In this document: positions 18,801 through 25,497 of the stretch, piece after piece
Position numbering within the stretch: the stretch's first letter is position 1
Layout: each line of letters starts with the position of its first letter
Source: Montanilutibacter psychrotolerans
GTDB lineage: Bacteria > Pseudomonadota > Gammaproteobacteria > Xanthomonadales > Xanthomonadaceae
Assembly (NCBI RefSeq): GCF_003719825.1
Contig: NZ_RIBS01000001.1
Coordinates: 620,001-684,000 of the forward strand
Direction: 5' to 3'
Length of the DNA: 64,000 nucleotides
Translations under genes and position numbers: made by a program
The notes under the pieces: generated by a model
Told to the model about the DNA's origin: nothing
Seen by the model: only the letters and a program-made list of their open reading frames with translations
Database searches by the model: none

Positions 18801-20757
18801 GCCGGCCACCACCACGTGTGCGTCCAGCATCTCGGACACGGCCAAGATCAGCCGCGGCTACGACCAGCGCAACCGCATCACAGCGCAGACCTTCCCCGAC
18901 AACCTGGGCAACACCAGCTACACCTACTACCCGGACGGTCAACCGCACACGCTGGTCACGGACAACGGCGCCTCCAACGTCGTCACCACCACTTACGTCT
19001 ACAACAAGCGCCGCTTGCTGACGGGCGAAAACCTGCAGTGGCCCGGCGTCAACTGGAACCTGGGCTACGGCTACAGCGCCAACGGCCACCTGGCCTCGCA
19101 GACCTACCCGGACAACACCTCGGTTACCTACCTGCCCAATGCGCTTGGCCAGCCGACGCAGGCCAGCGCGTATGCCACCGGTGTCAGCTATTACCCCAAC
19201 GGTTCGATCAAGCAGTTCACCTACGGCAACGGCATCGTCCACGACCTGACCCAGAACCTGCGCGGTCTGGCCGAGCGCAGCCGCGATGCCTACGGCGGCG
19301 TGGCGGTGCACGACGACAGCTACGACTACGATGCCAACGGCAACGTGGCCGCGATCAGTGACGGCCTGCCGGGTGCGCCCGGCAACCGCACGATGACCTA
19401 CGACAACTTCGACCGCCTGACGGGTGTCACGGCGCCGATGTTCGGCGGAGACGGCGTGGCCAGCTTCGGCTACGACGTGCTCGACAACCTGTTGAGCGCC
19501 AAGGTCGGCAACAAGAGCCACGTGACGTACACGCACGACGCCACGCGCAACCTGCTGAGCACGGCCCACAACAGCGCCGGCACAGTGACCGACACGCTGA
19601 GGTACGACGCGCGCGGCAACGTCAGCACCCGCACCAATGCCACCTACACCTTCGACCGCGGCAACCGCCTACGCAGCGCGACGTCGACCGGTGGCGCAGT
19701 GTCGAGCTACGTGTACGACGGCCATGGCCGGCGCGTGCGCGACATCGCCAACGGCGATTCGAAGTACAGCCAGTACAACCAGGCCGGTCAGCTGATGTAC
19801 GCCAGCGACCTGCGCCTGGACCTGCGCACCAACTACATCCACCTGGGCGGCAGTCTGGTGGCCACGCGCCGCCTCGACCCCGTCAGCGGCGCGGTGGCCA
19901 CGCGTTACCAGCACACCGACGCGCTGGGCAGCCCGGTGGTCGTCACCGACCCGACCCGTACGGTAATCGAGCGCACCCGGTACGCCCCCTACGGCGCCCG
20001 GATCAGCGGCCCGGCCAGCGACGGCCCCGGCTACACCGGCCACGTGCAGGACACGGCGACCGGGCTAACCTACATGCAGCAACGCTATTACGATCCGAGC
20101 ATCGGAAGGTTCCTGAGCGTCGATCCGGTGACGACCGACAGGAAAACCGGGGCGAACTTCAATCGGTACAAGTACGCCGGCAACAATCCTTATCGGTTCA
20201 CTGATCCGGATGGTCGCAGAGACTGGGATTCGCTGAGTGCGCACTCTAGCAATTTCACCAGTGCCGGGTCAGGCCTTTCTATTTCGGCGGCAGTGAGGTC
20301 ACCCGGGCCCGTGGGCTCCGCGCGTGCTGGCGAAGGACGTCTTCCTCCAACGGCCTCGGTGAGGACGGAGATGAAGAGCCAGAGAACGACGTTTACTGTG
20401 AATGGAACAATTGCGGGCGAATGGTCATCTAAGAATGATGTTTCGAAACGGGCATTGCCCGGAGCTGATAGCCCGTATGAATCAAGCGATTCGTATCCTG
20501 CCGGCGGACCTTACAAGAACAATGCGAACGCGTACGGGCCGAATGAAATACTAAGGACGAATGACGTCCGGGGACGATGGATCCATGGTGGAGGCACTGG
20601 ACTGCCGGATCCCAGTTCACCAGCGCAAGGTTGGAAACCTACAATGGGATGTACCCGAATGCAGAATGGTGACATTCAAGAGCTAGTCGATCTAGTGCGA
20701 GATTTTAAGAGTACTTTTCCAGGGGTTAGCGTTCCATACTCGCGCGTTGATGATTAA
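15877..20757 (+). CDS. Exported RHS/YD-repeat polymorphic toxin with YkuD-like C-terminal tip
   Basis: A 1626-residue protein. Residues 1-23 are a signal peptide (LFALSLPVPASAQ), so unlike VgrG/PAAR-linked RHS effectors it is Sec-exported. The body carries many YD-type repeats (YDPMGRLAKLTYPES, YDAAGNLAW, YDARGNVSTR, YTFDRGNRLRSA). The RHS core ends at residues 1409-1447 with IGRFLSVDPV and YAGNNPYRFTDPDG, the family's cleavage/tip junction. The tip (1448-1626) is AT-richer than the body. It contains RWIHGGGTG (H1570) and TMGCTRMQNGDIQEL (C1592, R1594), matching the H-x(about 20)-GC-x-R signature of YkuD/L,D-transpeptidase and Tlde1-like peptidoglycan enzymes; the usual SHGC His is Met here. 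Predicted role: a periplasmic cell-wall toxin. Start chosen at ATG 15877 because it begins the signal peptide; the frame upstream encodes a transposase relic. RHS call is firm, tip activity inferred. Confidence 0.9.
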   Translation: MTMKLFGGLSALFALSLPVPASAQIESRQPWDEYGKKIETAQAVGAVGPDLFGDSVNFSNGALSFSATDVSVPGNSKLPVAFTRVLSVSNWKGYQRNDSPLADWELDVPRISGVFGSRDSFGSACEATTPLQGRPPTKYVSGGIFNAQDYWSGNRADMPGGGELLLVNPNSPKPSRGGPYYWMTSEFTYFSCLPSVKNGDGPGFLAVARDGTKYWFDVLASYHEPGMDKVVSDTSQHSASSWTAVATLGRTRNVLYVSRVEDRFGNYVTYAYANAANQPARLMTIGASDGRQIDIGYNARGHVATVSSSGRTWTYEYRYPTSQLGSLTAVVQPDGSRWTFDLYALTHALIRYAKAPGDPSRSCGDPGDVITTGATGTITHPSGAVGEFRVDPRRHGRSNVPMVCSGYTAPYNNVSDDIAHYPLNYDTLSLTSKRISGPGLVAAEWNYGYSASIFFAPGTGPVCTSGSCMEPVCTSDACAGTARTWVWGPDNQLTRYTFGNSYRYNEGKLLKVESGTTTQPRVVTAPFTILRADTSTYELAQSAQPFQTPIGTSPQEKGAGFTSEYLRPRKLQSIVQDGATFTSHVTLFDAYANPLKATEDSSLGNPRNVVNTYHHNLGKWVVGQVASTSINGIVTSSTDFDAVTAMPLRQYAFGKLTHTLAHYGAGHLKSVTDGRDYTTTLSSWKRGVPQLIQHPDTTTESAVVNDDGTIASTTDENGFTTAYEYDPMGRLAKLTYPESDTVAWAPTTQVFEPVAVSEHGIPAGHWRQAVATGNYRKVSYFDGLWRPVLIREYDTANVTATSRFTAFGYDHDGRTTFASYPVASTSSVAAITQGVRSTYDALGRRTRTEQDNELGSAPLVTTTDYLAGFKTRTTNPRGKQVTTSYLAYGAPTTDWPVSIIKHANASTTINTDIARNTFGKPLAMTQRNDAGTITATRSYSYNAYQELCRTSEPEGGTTVFAYDAAGNLAWSAPGVPATTTCASSISDTAKISRGYDQRNRITAQTFPDNLGNTSYTYYPDGQPHTLVTDNGASNVVTTTYVYNKRRLLTGENLQWPGVNWNLGYGYSANGHLASQTYPDNTSVTYLPNALGQPTQASAYATGVSYYPNGSIKQFTYGNGIVHDLTQNLRGLAERSRDAYGGVAVHDDSYDYDANGNVAAISDGLPGAPGNRTMTYDNFDRLTGVTAPMFGGDGVASFGYDVLDNLLSAKVGNKSHVTYTHDATRNLLSTAHNSAGTVTDTLRYDARGNVSTRTNATYTFDRGNRLRSATSTGGAVSSYVYDGHGRRVRDIANGDSKYSQYNQAGQLMYASDLRLDLRTNYIHLGGSLVATRRLDPVSGAVATRYQHTDALGSPVVVTDPTRTVIERTRYAPYGARISGPASDGPGYTGHVQDTATGLTYMQQRYYDPSIGRFLSVDPVTTDRKTGANFNRYKYAGNNPYRFTDPDGRRDWDSLSAHSSNFTSAGSGLSISAAVRSPGPVGSARAGEGRLPPTASVRTEMKSQRTTFTVNGTIAGEWSSKNDVSKRALPGADSPYESSDSYPAGGPYKNNANAYGPNEILRTNDVRGRWIHGGGTGLPDPSSPAQGWKPTMGCTRMQNGDIQELVDLVRDFKSTFPGVSVPYSRVDD

Positions 20758-20772
20758 ATTGAGGGTCGGACA

Positions 20773-21330
20773 ATGAAAAGAGTTCTGATAGCTCTGTCTG
20801 CCATGCTGTTTTTTTCGGCGCTCGCATGTGAAGGATCTCAACGAACTGCTGAGACGGGCCTGCTTGGATTGTTTTTAGTTGGCGATTTTGTGCCGCATGT
20901 TCCGACGGTTGCGGATGTCAAGAGTGAGCTTGCTTCAGTTCAAGAAGCGCGCATTGATTCCGACCGCATCTACACATATCGAGTCGCTTCGAATGGATGG
21001 ATGACATTTCGCCCCAGCGAAGCATTGCAAGATAGGTATGCTTGGGTTGAGGAGGTCATCTATAGTCGCTTTCCCCCCACATCGGCGGGCTCTACCCAGA
21101 TTGTCGGCAAGCATTTGACGAGCGATAAGCTCATGGGGATTGGTCTAGGCGATTCTGTCAGCAAGCTGGAGGAGCTTGGGACCGCATTTAGAGTAAGTGT
21201 CGTGAAATTGTTTGGGCGAGAGGTGACTCTATACGAGTGCACGCCTCAACCTGGGCAAGACGACCTGTTCTATCGGTACTTCATCGTCGATAATCAAGTA
21301 GAGGCGTTCTCGATGGGCGTTACTGAATAG
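20773..21330 (+). CDS. Putative periplasmic lipoprotein immunity protein for the RHS toxin
   Basis: A 185-residue protein beginning 15 bases after the RHS stop with a good ribosome site (GAGGG). The signal peptide ends at a lipobox (FFSALAC), predicting a lipidated envelope protein. No family was recognised. It contains LMGIGLGDSVSKLEELGTAF, a G.G.S...LE.LG pattern reminiscent of BLIP/SmpA-like folds. Gene position immediately after a toxin tip, the shared AT-richer composition, and an envelope location that matches a peptidoglycan-attacking toxin all point to immunity. This is inference; no direct sequence proof is available. Confidence 0.7.
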   Translation: MKRVLIALSAMLFFSALACEGSQRTAETGLLGLFLVGDFVPHVPTVADVKSELASVQEARIDSDRIYTYRVASNGWMTFRPSEALQDRYAWVEEVIYSRFPPTSAGSTQIVGKHLTSDKLMGIGLGDSVSKLEELGTAFRVSVVKLFGREVTLYECTPQPGQDDLFYRYFIVDNQVEAFSMGVTE

Positions 21331-21420
21331 TCTGAGAGAAGTGTAGGGTTCATTCATTTCTGGCGGCTATGCGGTGGGTAAAAGCCGATAACGTGTGGGG
21401 TGGGTCTTGACCCGCCGCAA

Positions 21421-21510
21421 ATGACAAGGCTCGCATCACTGACCTTGTGCCTTTTGAATCGGGTGGTCGAGACTTGTCGTTGCAGCCTGAGGTGGCTAAA
21501 GATGATCCTG
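21421..21510 (+). pseudogene. Frameshifted relic of a lipoprotein gene
   Basis: The DNA from 21456 is about 85% identical over some 55 bases to the start of the mature part of the lipoprotein gene at 23880: the encoded ESGGRDLSLQPEVAKDDP compares with ESGGGDLALHPEVAKVDP. Upstream, ATG at 21421 begins a signal-like MTRLASLTLCLL, but in a different frame, so signal and mature parts are separated by a frameshift or small deletion. The similarity stops near 21510 and is followed by a terminator-like relic. It is best read as the remains of a duplicated immunity gene. Confidence 0.6.
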
Positions 21511-21546
21511 AATCAAAGGGAACGGAAGCAATGAGGCCGGCTCCAA

Positions 21547-21681
21547 ATCGCAAAAAGCCCGTTCATTGGGCGGGATCTTGGTTGCTGATACGAAGGGGCG
21601 AGGTGGTATGGGTTGAGCCCGGCGATACCCATCGAGCGCGGCCGGAGTCGGTTGATCTGGTCCTGCCGCCCGGCTCAACCC
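21547..21681. repeat. Terminator relic and interrupted inverted repeat
   Basis: At 21550-21580 the sequence AAAAAGCCCGTTCATTGGGC is a diverged copy of the intact terminator at 25298 (AAAGAGCCCGCTCATTGAGC). It is followed by two 10-base arms in inverted orientation, GGGTTGAGCC at 21610-21619 and GGCTCAACCC at 21672-21681, bracketing about 50 bases. Such palindromic units are typical of small non-coding repeats. Together with the relic just before, this is a recombination scar between two cassettes. An open frame running through it from 21447 is probably not translated as such. Confidence 0.5.
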
Positions 21682-21713
21682 CATTAGTTGAGGATTGGGC
21701 GACGGAGAGAAAA

Positions 21714-22148
21714 TTGGCCCAGCTCTTGGCGTCTTCGGTGGCAATGTGCCTCTTGTTGTTCTCGGTTAGCGCATCTTGCAGTGATGTTTTGGCAGTAGGC
21801 CCGGTTCGTGTCGGGATGAAGGATGAGGAAGTTGTTCGCTCACTCGGCAGGCCTGCAGCAACAGAAGTCAGATCAGGCTTCATCCGAAAGACCTACTACT
21901 ACAATGGGCTAGTAGTTTCATTCGATGAAGACATGAAGGTTGCGGGGATTAGGTCATCCCATTCTTCGTATTGTCTGGATGGGTGGCTTTGCCCGGGCTG
22001 TGGTTTTCGGGAAGTTGGCGAACGACTCAAGACGGCAAATGCGACCATCAGCGCAAACAAGATCACCATCTATGGAGATGGTTGTTGGGTGGTCGCAACC
22101 GGCACTTCTGGTTCAGTCAAGGAAATAGATCTCAAGTGTCAGCCTTGA
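21714..22148 (+). CDS. Putative lipoprotein, SmpA/BLIP-like, orphan immunity candidate
   Basis: A 144-residue protein if translation begins at TTG 21714, which follows GGAGAG by 5 bases. This gives a signal peptide with lipobox (LLLFSVSASC). An ATG at 21744 is an alternative with a short signal. The mature part contains VRVGMKDEEVVRSLGRPAAT, the V..GM...EV...LG.P pattern of SmpA/BamE-like and BLIP-like domains, and four cysteines in CLDGWLCPGC plus GDGC likely to form disulfides. The open frame extends upstream to 21447, but that part is a relic and repeat. Function not proven; context suggests immunity. Confidence 0.6.
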   Translation: MAQLLASSVAMCLLLFSVSASCSDVLAVGPVRVGMKDEEVVRSLGRPAATEVRSGFIRKTYYYNGLVVSFDEDMKVAGIRSSHSSYCLDGWLCPGCGFREVGERLKTANATISANKITIYGDGCWVVATGTSGSVKEIDLKCQP

Positions 22149-22228
22149 GCTCGTACCCGCAGCGCAGATGGCGGAAGGGTCCGATCCCAAAACAACGGGT
22201 CTGCGGACGCGATGGGGTGAGCGCAGCG

Positions 22229-22726
22229 ATGAGAACTGTACTTCTAGCGGCCGTGATCGCCGCCACTTCATGCCACCCAGCGGAAAAAAGCGATACTCGA
22301 CCCGGCGCGGGAGTGCGGAGCCACGGGGCTGTTGCTTCCATTGGTGATGCCCCGAAGGATTCGTCTGTATTCGTAAGCTCGGACTGCAACAGTACTCGGC
22401 TTGCGGACTGTACGGCTCAGGACTCTCAAGGCAGGCAGTACGTATTCTTCGATGGTGCGCTGTCACGTATCTCGATAAGAAAACACGATGCCAAGTCCGG
22501 AGCGGCATTGCCTGCAAGAATGCTCTTCGGTGAGAATATTGAAGTATCCAAGCAGAAGGCGTCGAGTCTCTATCGCATTAGATTTGATCGCGGGGAGGTC
22601 GATGGCAGGATCGTCTATAGTTCCGACTTCAGTATTCGATCTCCAGCCGGGATCAAGTACGCACTTGAGTTGCTAGCAGACGAGCAGAATAAGCTGGAAG
22701 AGGTGGTTGAACGGACCGACTTTTAA
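22229..22726 (+). CDS. Putative lipoprotein of the RHS island
   Basis: A 165-residue protein starting MRTVLLAAVIAATSCHPAEK: a short signal peptide with a lipobox-like AATSC. A strong ribosome site (GGGGTGAG) lies 9 bases upstream. The mature part has a Cys pair in SSDCNSTRLADCTAQD and a beta-rich segment (GRQYVFFDGALSRISIR). No family recognised. It follows the previous lipoprotein by 80 bases on the same strand and has the same AT-richer composition, so it is treated as another candidate immunity or orphan cassette gene. Confidence 0.65.
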   Translation: MRTVLLAAVIAATSCHPAEKSDTRPGAGVRSHGAVASIGDAPKDSSVFVSSDCNSTRLADCTAQDSQGRQYVFFDGALSRISIRKHDAKSGAALPARMLFGENIEVSKQKASSLYRIRFDRGEVDGRIVYSSDFSIRSPAGIKYALELLADEQNKLEEVVERTDF

Positions 22727-22848
22727 ATCAATGGAAAATCGGGTGCAGCCGCGGCGCAATAACCTAAGGGCATTGATCCGGCCGCCGCGCATGCTGCGCG
22801 CAATGATCAAGAACAGAGATCAGAGAACAATTCCCTGGCGGATGAAGC

Positions 22849-22874
22849 ACAAGGCCCGCACTCGCGGGCCTTGT
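22849..22874. terminator. Strong GC-rich hairpin after the lipoprotein gene
   Basis: A perfect 11-bp stem, ACAAGGCCCGC with GCGGGCCTTGT, and a 4-base loop (ACTC). It has no long T run but is otherwise like the terminators at 26709 and 38355. It ends the transcription unit of the lipoprotein gene at 22229. Confidence 0.65.
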
Positions 22875-23010
22875 CGCTCGTGGCGATTCGCCTAGTCGGT
22901 GCGCCCCGTGTCCAGTGTTGGGTGTGGCGGCGCCGTGGTGGCTCGGTGACGTATCACCACTGCAGCGATCATCAAGATAGACAGCAGCTAGATGTGTTGA
23001 GGTCAAGATA

Positions 23011-23505
23011 ATGAGATCCGTCATTTCAAGGATGCTGATCCCGCTGATTCTCTTGAGTTGCATCCCCCGCGCGGCAGCCTGTGATGGCTGGATACGACTC
23101 TCGGCGACGGAGGTTCAAGGGCAGACCTGGCGAGATGCGGCTCCGACAAAGTTTCTAAGCGCAACGCTGGATATGGATGGAGATGGCGAGCTAGATGTCG
23201 CAGCTATTGTTGTGAGTCGCGACTCAAAAAGGTCGGCTATTCGGATTTGCTTTGGCGGATCCGAAAGAAGGCAGCAATGTCAGATCATTGCAGTGAGTGA
23301 AAATATCGCCGATGTCATGGGGCTTGAAAAGAAGGGGCCGGGTTGCTACTCCTATGCCGAGGACGATGTTGGTCGCCCGTCGCGGGGGAGGCAGATTTGC
23401 GGGCGAAATGACATGCTTGAATACTTCAAGTTTGGTAGTGCCGGTTCGTTCTTTGTATACGAGACTAACCGCAATACACTTGGACGCTACTGGGGCTCAG
23501 ACTAG
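23011..23505 (+). CDS. Putative secreted periplasmic protein with FG-GAP-like Asp-rich motif
   Basis: A 164-residue protein with an N-terminal signal segment (MLIPLILLSCIPRAAACDGW). It carries LDMDGDGELDVAAIVVSR, a D.D.DG..D motif of the kind that binds calcium in FG-GAP repeats, here as a single copy, and several cysteines (CFGG, CQII, CYSY, ICGRN). No family recognised. It stands alone between two gene-poor stretches in the island. Envelope location and context fit an orphan immunity protein, but this is only inference. Confidence 0.65.
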   Translation: MRSVISRMLIPLILLSCIPRAAACDGWIRLSATEVQGQTWRDAAPTKFLSATLDMDGDGELDVAAIVVSRDSKRSAIRICFGGSERRQQCQIIAVSENIADVMGLEKKGPGCYSYAEDDVGRPSRGRQICGRNDMLEYFKFGSAGSFFVYETNRNTLGRYWGSD

Positions 23506-23879
23506 CGGCCGTCGCGCTGGCTAACTATAGCGGCCGCTGAAGCCGAGTCTGAGGCCCTTCTGCTTGACGTGTAGAGAATTTGGCCGTGTAACTTTTGCGA
23601 GCCACAAGGCCGGCGTCGGGAGGGTAAACTTTCGTGGGAATGCCATGGCCGCCAGGCTGCAATGCCCTGTTCTAACTGTTCGCGGACACCCTTCATCTGG
23701 CTAGGATGTGCGAATGACGCCTGGCGAGCCGCCTTGAAGGGTGCCGCAAGTGGGCCGGCTGTCCTCGGGAAGTAGGCGGCACCGGTGAAGGAGGTGGAGG
23801 TTTGTCACCCCGGTGATTGTCGGGCGATGATGGTGTCGGTTGGCTGCAGGGAGGATTCGATAATAGAGGCCTCGTCGAG
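23506..23879. other. Gene-poor stretch in the RHS island
   Basis: No open frame here looks coding on either strand. The sequence shows short palindromic pieces such as CACCGGTG (23779-23786) and a near repeat of CGGCCG, and may consist of decayed cassettes. It includes the leader of the lipoprotein gene at 23880. Confidence 0.4.
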
Positions 23880-24464
23880 ATGAATAGGTGCTTTCTTTCT
23901 CTTTTGTTATTGCTGTCCGCCTGCGAGTCGGGTGGTGGAGACTTGGCGTTGCATCCTGAAGTGGCTAAGGTTGATCCAGGTGTGGGCGCTTACGCCGAGG
24001 GGTACGTGATTGACTCTTCGGTGGGCAGTCTGAAGGGAATCTATGTAGGCATGAGCGAATCCGAGTTGTCGTCACTCCGATATTCGGAGTCTCGTGGCGT
24101 TGCCAACTTTGAGGGCGAGGAATTCGTCACCGTCAACGTCGCTCTTGATGGACGGGTGTCGCTCGACTGTGTCTTGAACGAGGATGGGAGCGTATACAGG
24201 TTTTCAACTGTCTCGCCGCTCGTTCGTGACGAGAAGGGGCTTGGCGTAGGAACTGCATTGTATGAGCTCAAGGCGGCATATCCAGAAGGCAAATTCCTGG
24301 TTGGTGATGAGGATGGCCGATTCGCCAGCTTTGTTAATGGTTCGAGAGTGATCTTCTCCTTAGGTAAGGAAAGAATTGACGAACTTTGCTTCGATGAGCC
24401 AACCGCGAAGTGTGAGGTTGACGAGAAGGGGGTCAAGGTGGAAAGGGTTGTTGTGAGTGAATAG
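23880..24464 (+). CDS. Putative lipoprotein, orphan immunity candidate
   Basis: A 194-residue protein. The signal peptide MNRCFLSLLLLLSAC ends in a clear lipobox. The mature part holds IYVGMSESELSSLRYSES and GLGVGTALYELKAAYPEGKF, two copies of a G...(S/T)..EL..L pattern also seen in the lipoproteins at 20773 and 21714, suggesting a related fold. Its first mature residues are duplicated as a relic at 21456. The C-terminus is charged. No family named with confidence. Position, localisation and the duplication support an immunity-type role. Confidence 0.65.
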   Translation: MNRCFLSLLLLLSACESGGGDLALHPEVAKVDPGVGAYAEGYVIDSSVGSLKGIYVGMSESELSSLRYSESRGVANFEGEEFVTVNVALDGRVSLDCVLNEDGSVYRFSTVSPLVRDEKGLGVGTALYELKAAYPEGKFLVGDEDGRFASFVNGSRVIFSLGKERIDELCFDEPTAKCEVDEKGVKVERVVVSE

Positions 24465-24677
24465 CTGGATAGAGGAATGACCTTTGCGTCCGTCAGTGCG
24501 GGTCTTTCCCGCGTCAGCCTCATTGGCGCAATAGCGGAAGGGCGTCGCGCAGGGTTTGATCCAACTGCTGCAGCGCTCTCACAAGCCTGCTATCCGGCGG
24601 GGTTGTCATTTGTAGCAGCACGTCCTCTTTGAGCGACGGCCAATGTCGAGTGGGTTGCGAATGGTTAAGAGGTTTCA

Positions 24678-25004
24678 ATGATCTACTACTTGATGCTCGC
24701 CATTCCCCCAGTCATCGCGTCTGCGAGTCTTTTTTATCTCACCATTCGAAGGACCCGGCCCGCGTTGCTTCTGGCCTTGATTTCCGCCACTCTCGCGGTG
24801 CTTCCTTGGGCGTATGTAAGTTGGTTTCTCCGAGATGGTCTTGGGCCGGATTCTGTGCCTACCAGCGGAAGCGATGCGTGGCGGCAGTTCTGGGACGGCT
24901 TCCTGATTCCGTGCGCCGCTTGGATGCTCTTTCTTGTCTCGGCGATCTATCTCTCGCGACAATCCGCGCGAGCAGGGAAAGAGTCATCACCGTCAAGAAG
25001 CTGA
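24678..25004 (+). CDS. Small membrane protein of the RHS island
   Basis: A 108-residue protein with three predicted membrane helices (MIYYLMLAIPPVIASASLF; PALLLALISATLAVLPWAYV; FLIPCAAWMLFLVSAIYLS) and a short soluble loop between the second and third. AAGAGG lies 5 bases before the ATG. No family recognised. Small integral membrane proteins occur as immunity factors against membrane- or wall-acting toxins, so it may belong to the array, but nothing in the sequence proves it. Confidence 0.6.
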   Translation: MIYYLMLAIPPVIASASLFYLTIRRTRPALLLALISATLAVLPWAYVSWFLRDGLGPDSVPTSGSDAWRQFWDGFLIPCAAWMLFLVSAIYLSRQSARAGKESSPSRS

Positions 25005-25144
25005 GCTGGATCTGGGCGGTGGCACGTCGGTTCTTGCATCGCCCTTGCCCCTATTAACCGCCTTGGTATCGGATGCCTGGTTCCTCGAGCAAGAAGCGGA
25101 TTTCCATCCGAGAGTTCATCGGCTTCGCAAATCTTTGAGGAAGC

Positions 25145-25285
25145 ATGGTGAAGCTGATTTCTGGCTATCGGCTCAGAAAGTGCACTGACATCGAGATGGT
25201 ATATCCGTACTTCGAGGTGCTAGACCAGGAGGGAGTGGTATTCATGGATGTTTCCAGACCCGTAGGGCGGATTAGCGAAGCGTAA
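25145..25285 (+). pseudogene. Truncated gene cut off by a palindromic repeat
   Basis: A 46-codon frame with a good ribosome site (GAGGA) 5 bases before the ATG. The first 38 residues (MVKLISGYRLRKCTDIEMVY, then PYFEVLDQEGVVFMDVS) read like the ordered start of a globular cytoplasmic protein. The frame then runs into the repeat at 25262 and ends at the TAA inside it. It is probably the 5' end of an island gene whose remainder was lost when the repeat was inserted or by deletion. The family is not recognised. Confidence 0.45.
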
Positions 25286-25291
25286 TCCGCC
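25266..25291. repeat. Palindromic repeat GGCGGATTA/TAATCCGCC
   Basis: Nine-base perfect arms flank an 8-base loop (GCGAAGCG). The full unit, beginning GTAGGGCGGATTAGCGAAGC, is of the kind found dispersed in several proteobacterial genomes. Only one copy was noticed in this window. It interrupts the truncated gene at 25145. Confidence 0.6.
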
Positions 25292-25297
25292 ACACGC

Positions 25298-25326
25298 AAA
25301 GAGCCCGCTCATTGAGCGGGCTCTTT
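25298..25326. terminator. Strong terminator hairpin at the right end of the island
   Basis: A perfect 13-bp stem, AAAGAGCCCGCTC with GAGCGGGCTCTTT, and a 3-base loop (ATT). It would function in both directions. A diverged copy lies at 21550, inside the lipoprotein array. Confidence 0.8.
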
Positions 25327-25361
25327 GTTGAGTCGATGTGATGTTTACGACTGACCGGCAA

Positions 25362-25435
25362 GGCGGGCTTGAGCCCGCCCTACGGCATCGCGTAATCGAT
25401 CGCCCGGGAGAAATTAGGGCGGGCGTTAGCCCGCC
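25362..25435. repeat. Paired GGCGGGC/GCCCGCC palindromes
   Basis: Two hairpins with the same 7-base arms: 25362-25379 (loop TTGA) and 25418-25435 (loop GTTA), about 40 bases apart. Each is next to a TAGGG or CCCTA sequence in inverse orientation, so the pair forms a larger inverted structure bounded by CCCTA at 25378-25382 and TAGGG at 25415-25419. This looks like a small non-coding repeat element. It lies between the island and the tonB-like gene. Confidence 0.5.
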
Positions 25436-25497
25436 ATCGATTGACCCAGATCCCGGTCCCGCATGCAGCCACCGGCTTGCCGCGGTGCCCCCCGGTC

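Noticed and set aside
21447-21713. An in-frame upstream extension of the lipoprotein at 21714.
   Set aside because: It reads through a lipoprotein relic, a terminator relic and an inverted repeat, so it is unlikely to be a real N-terminus.
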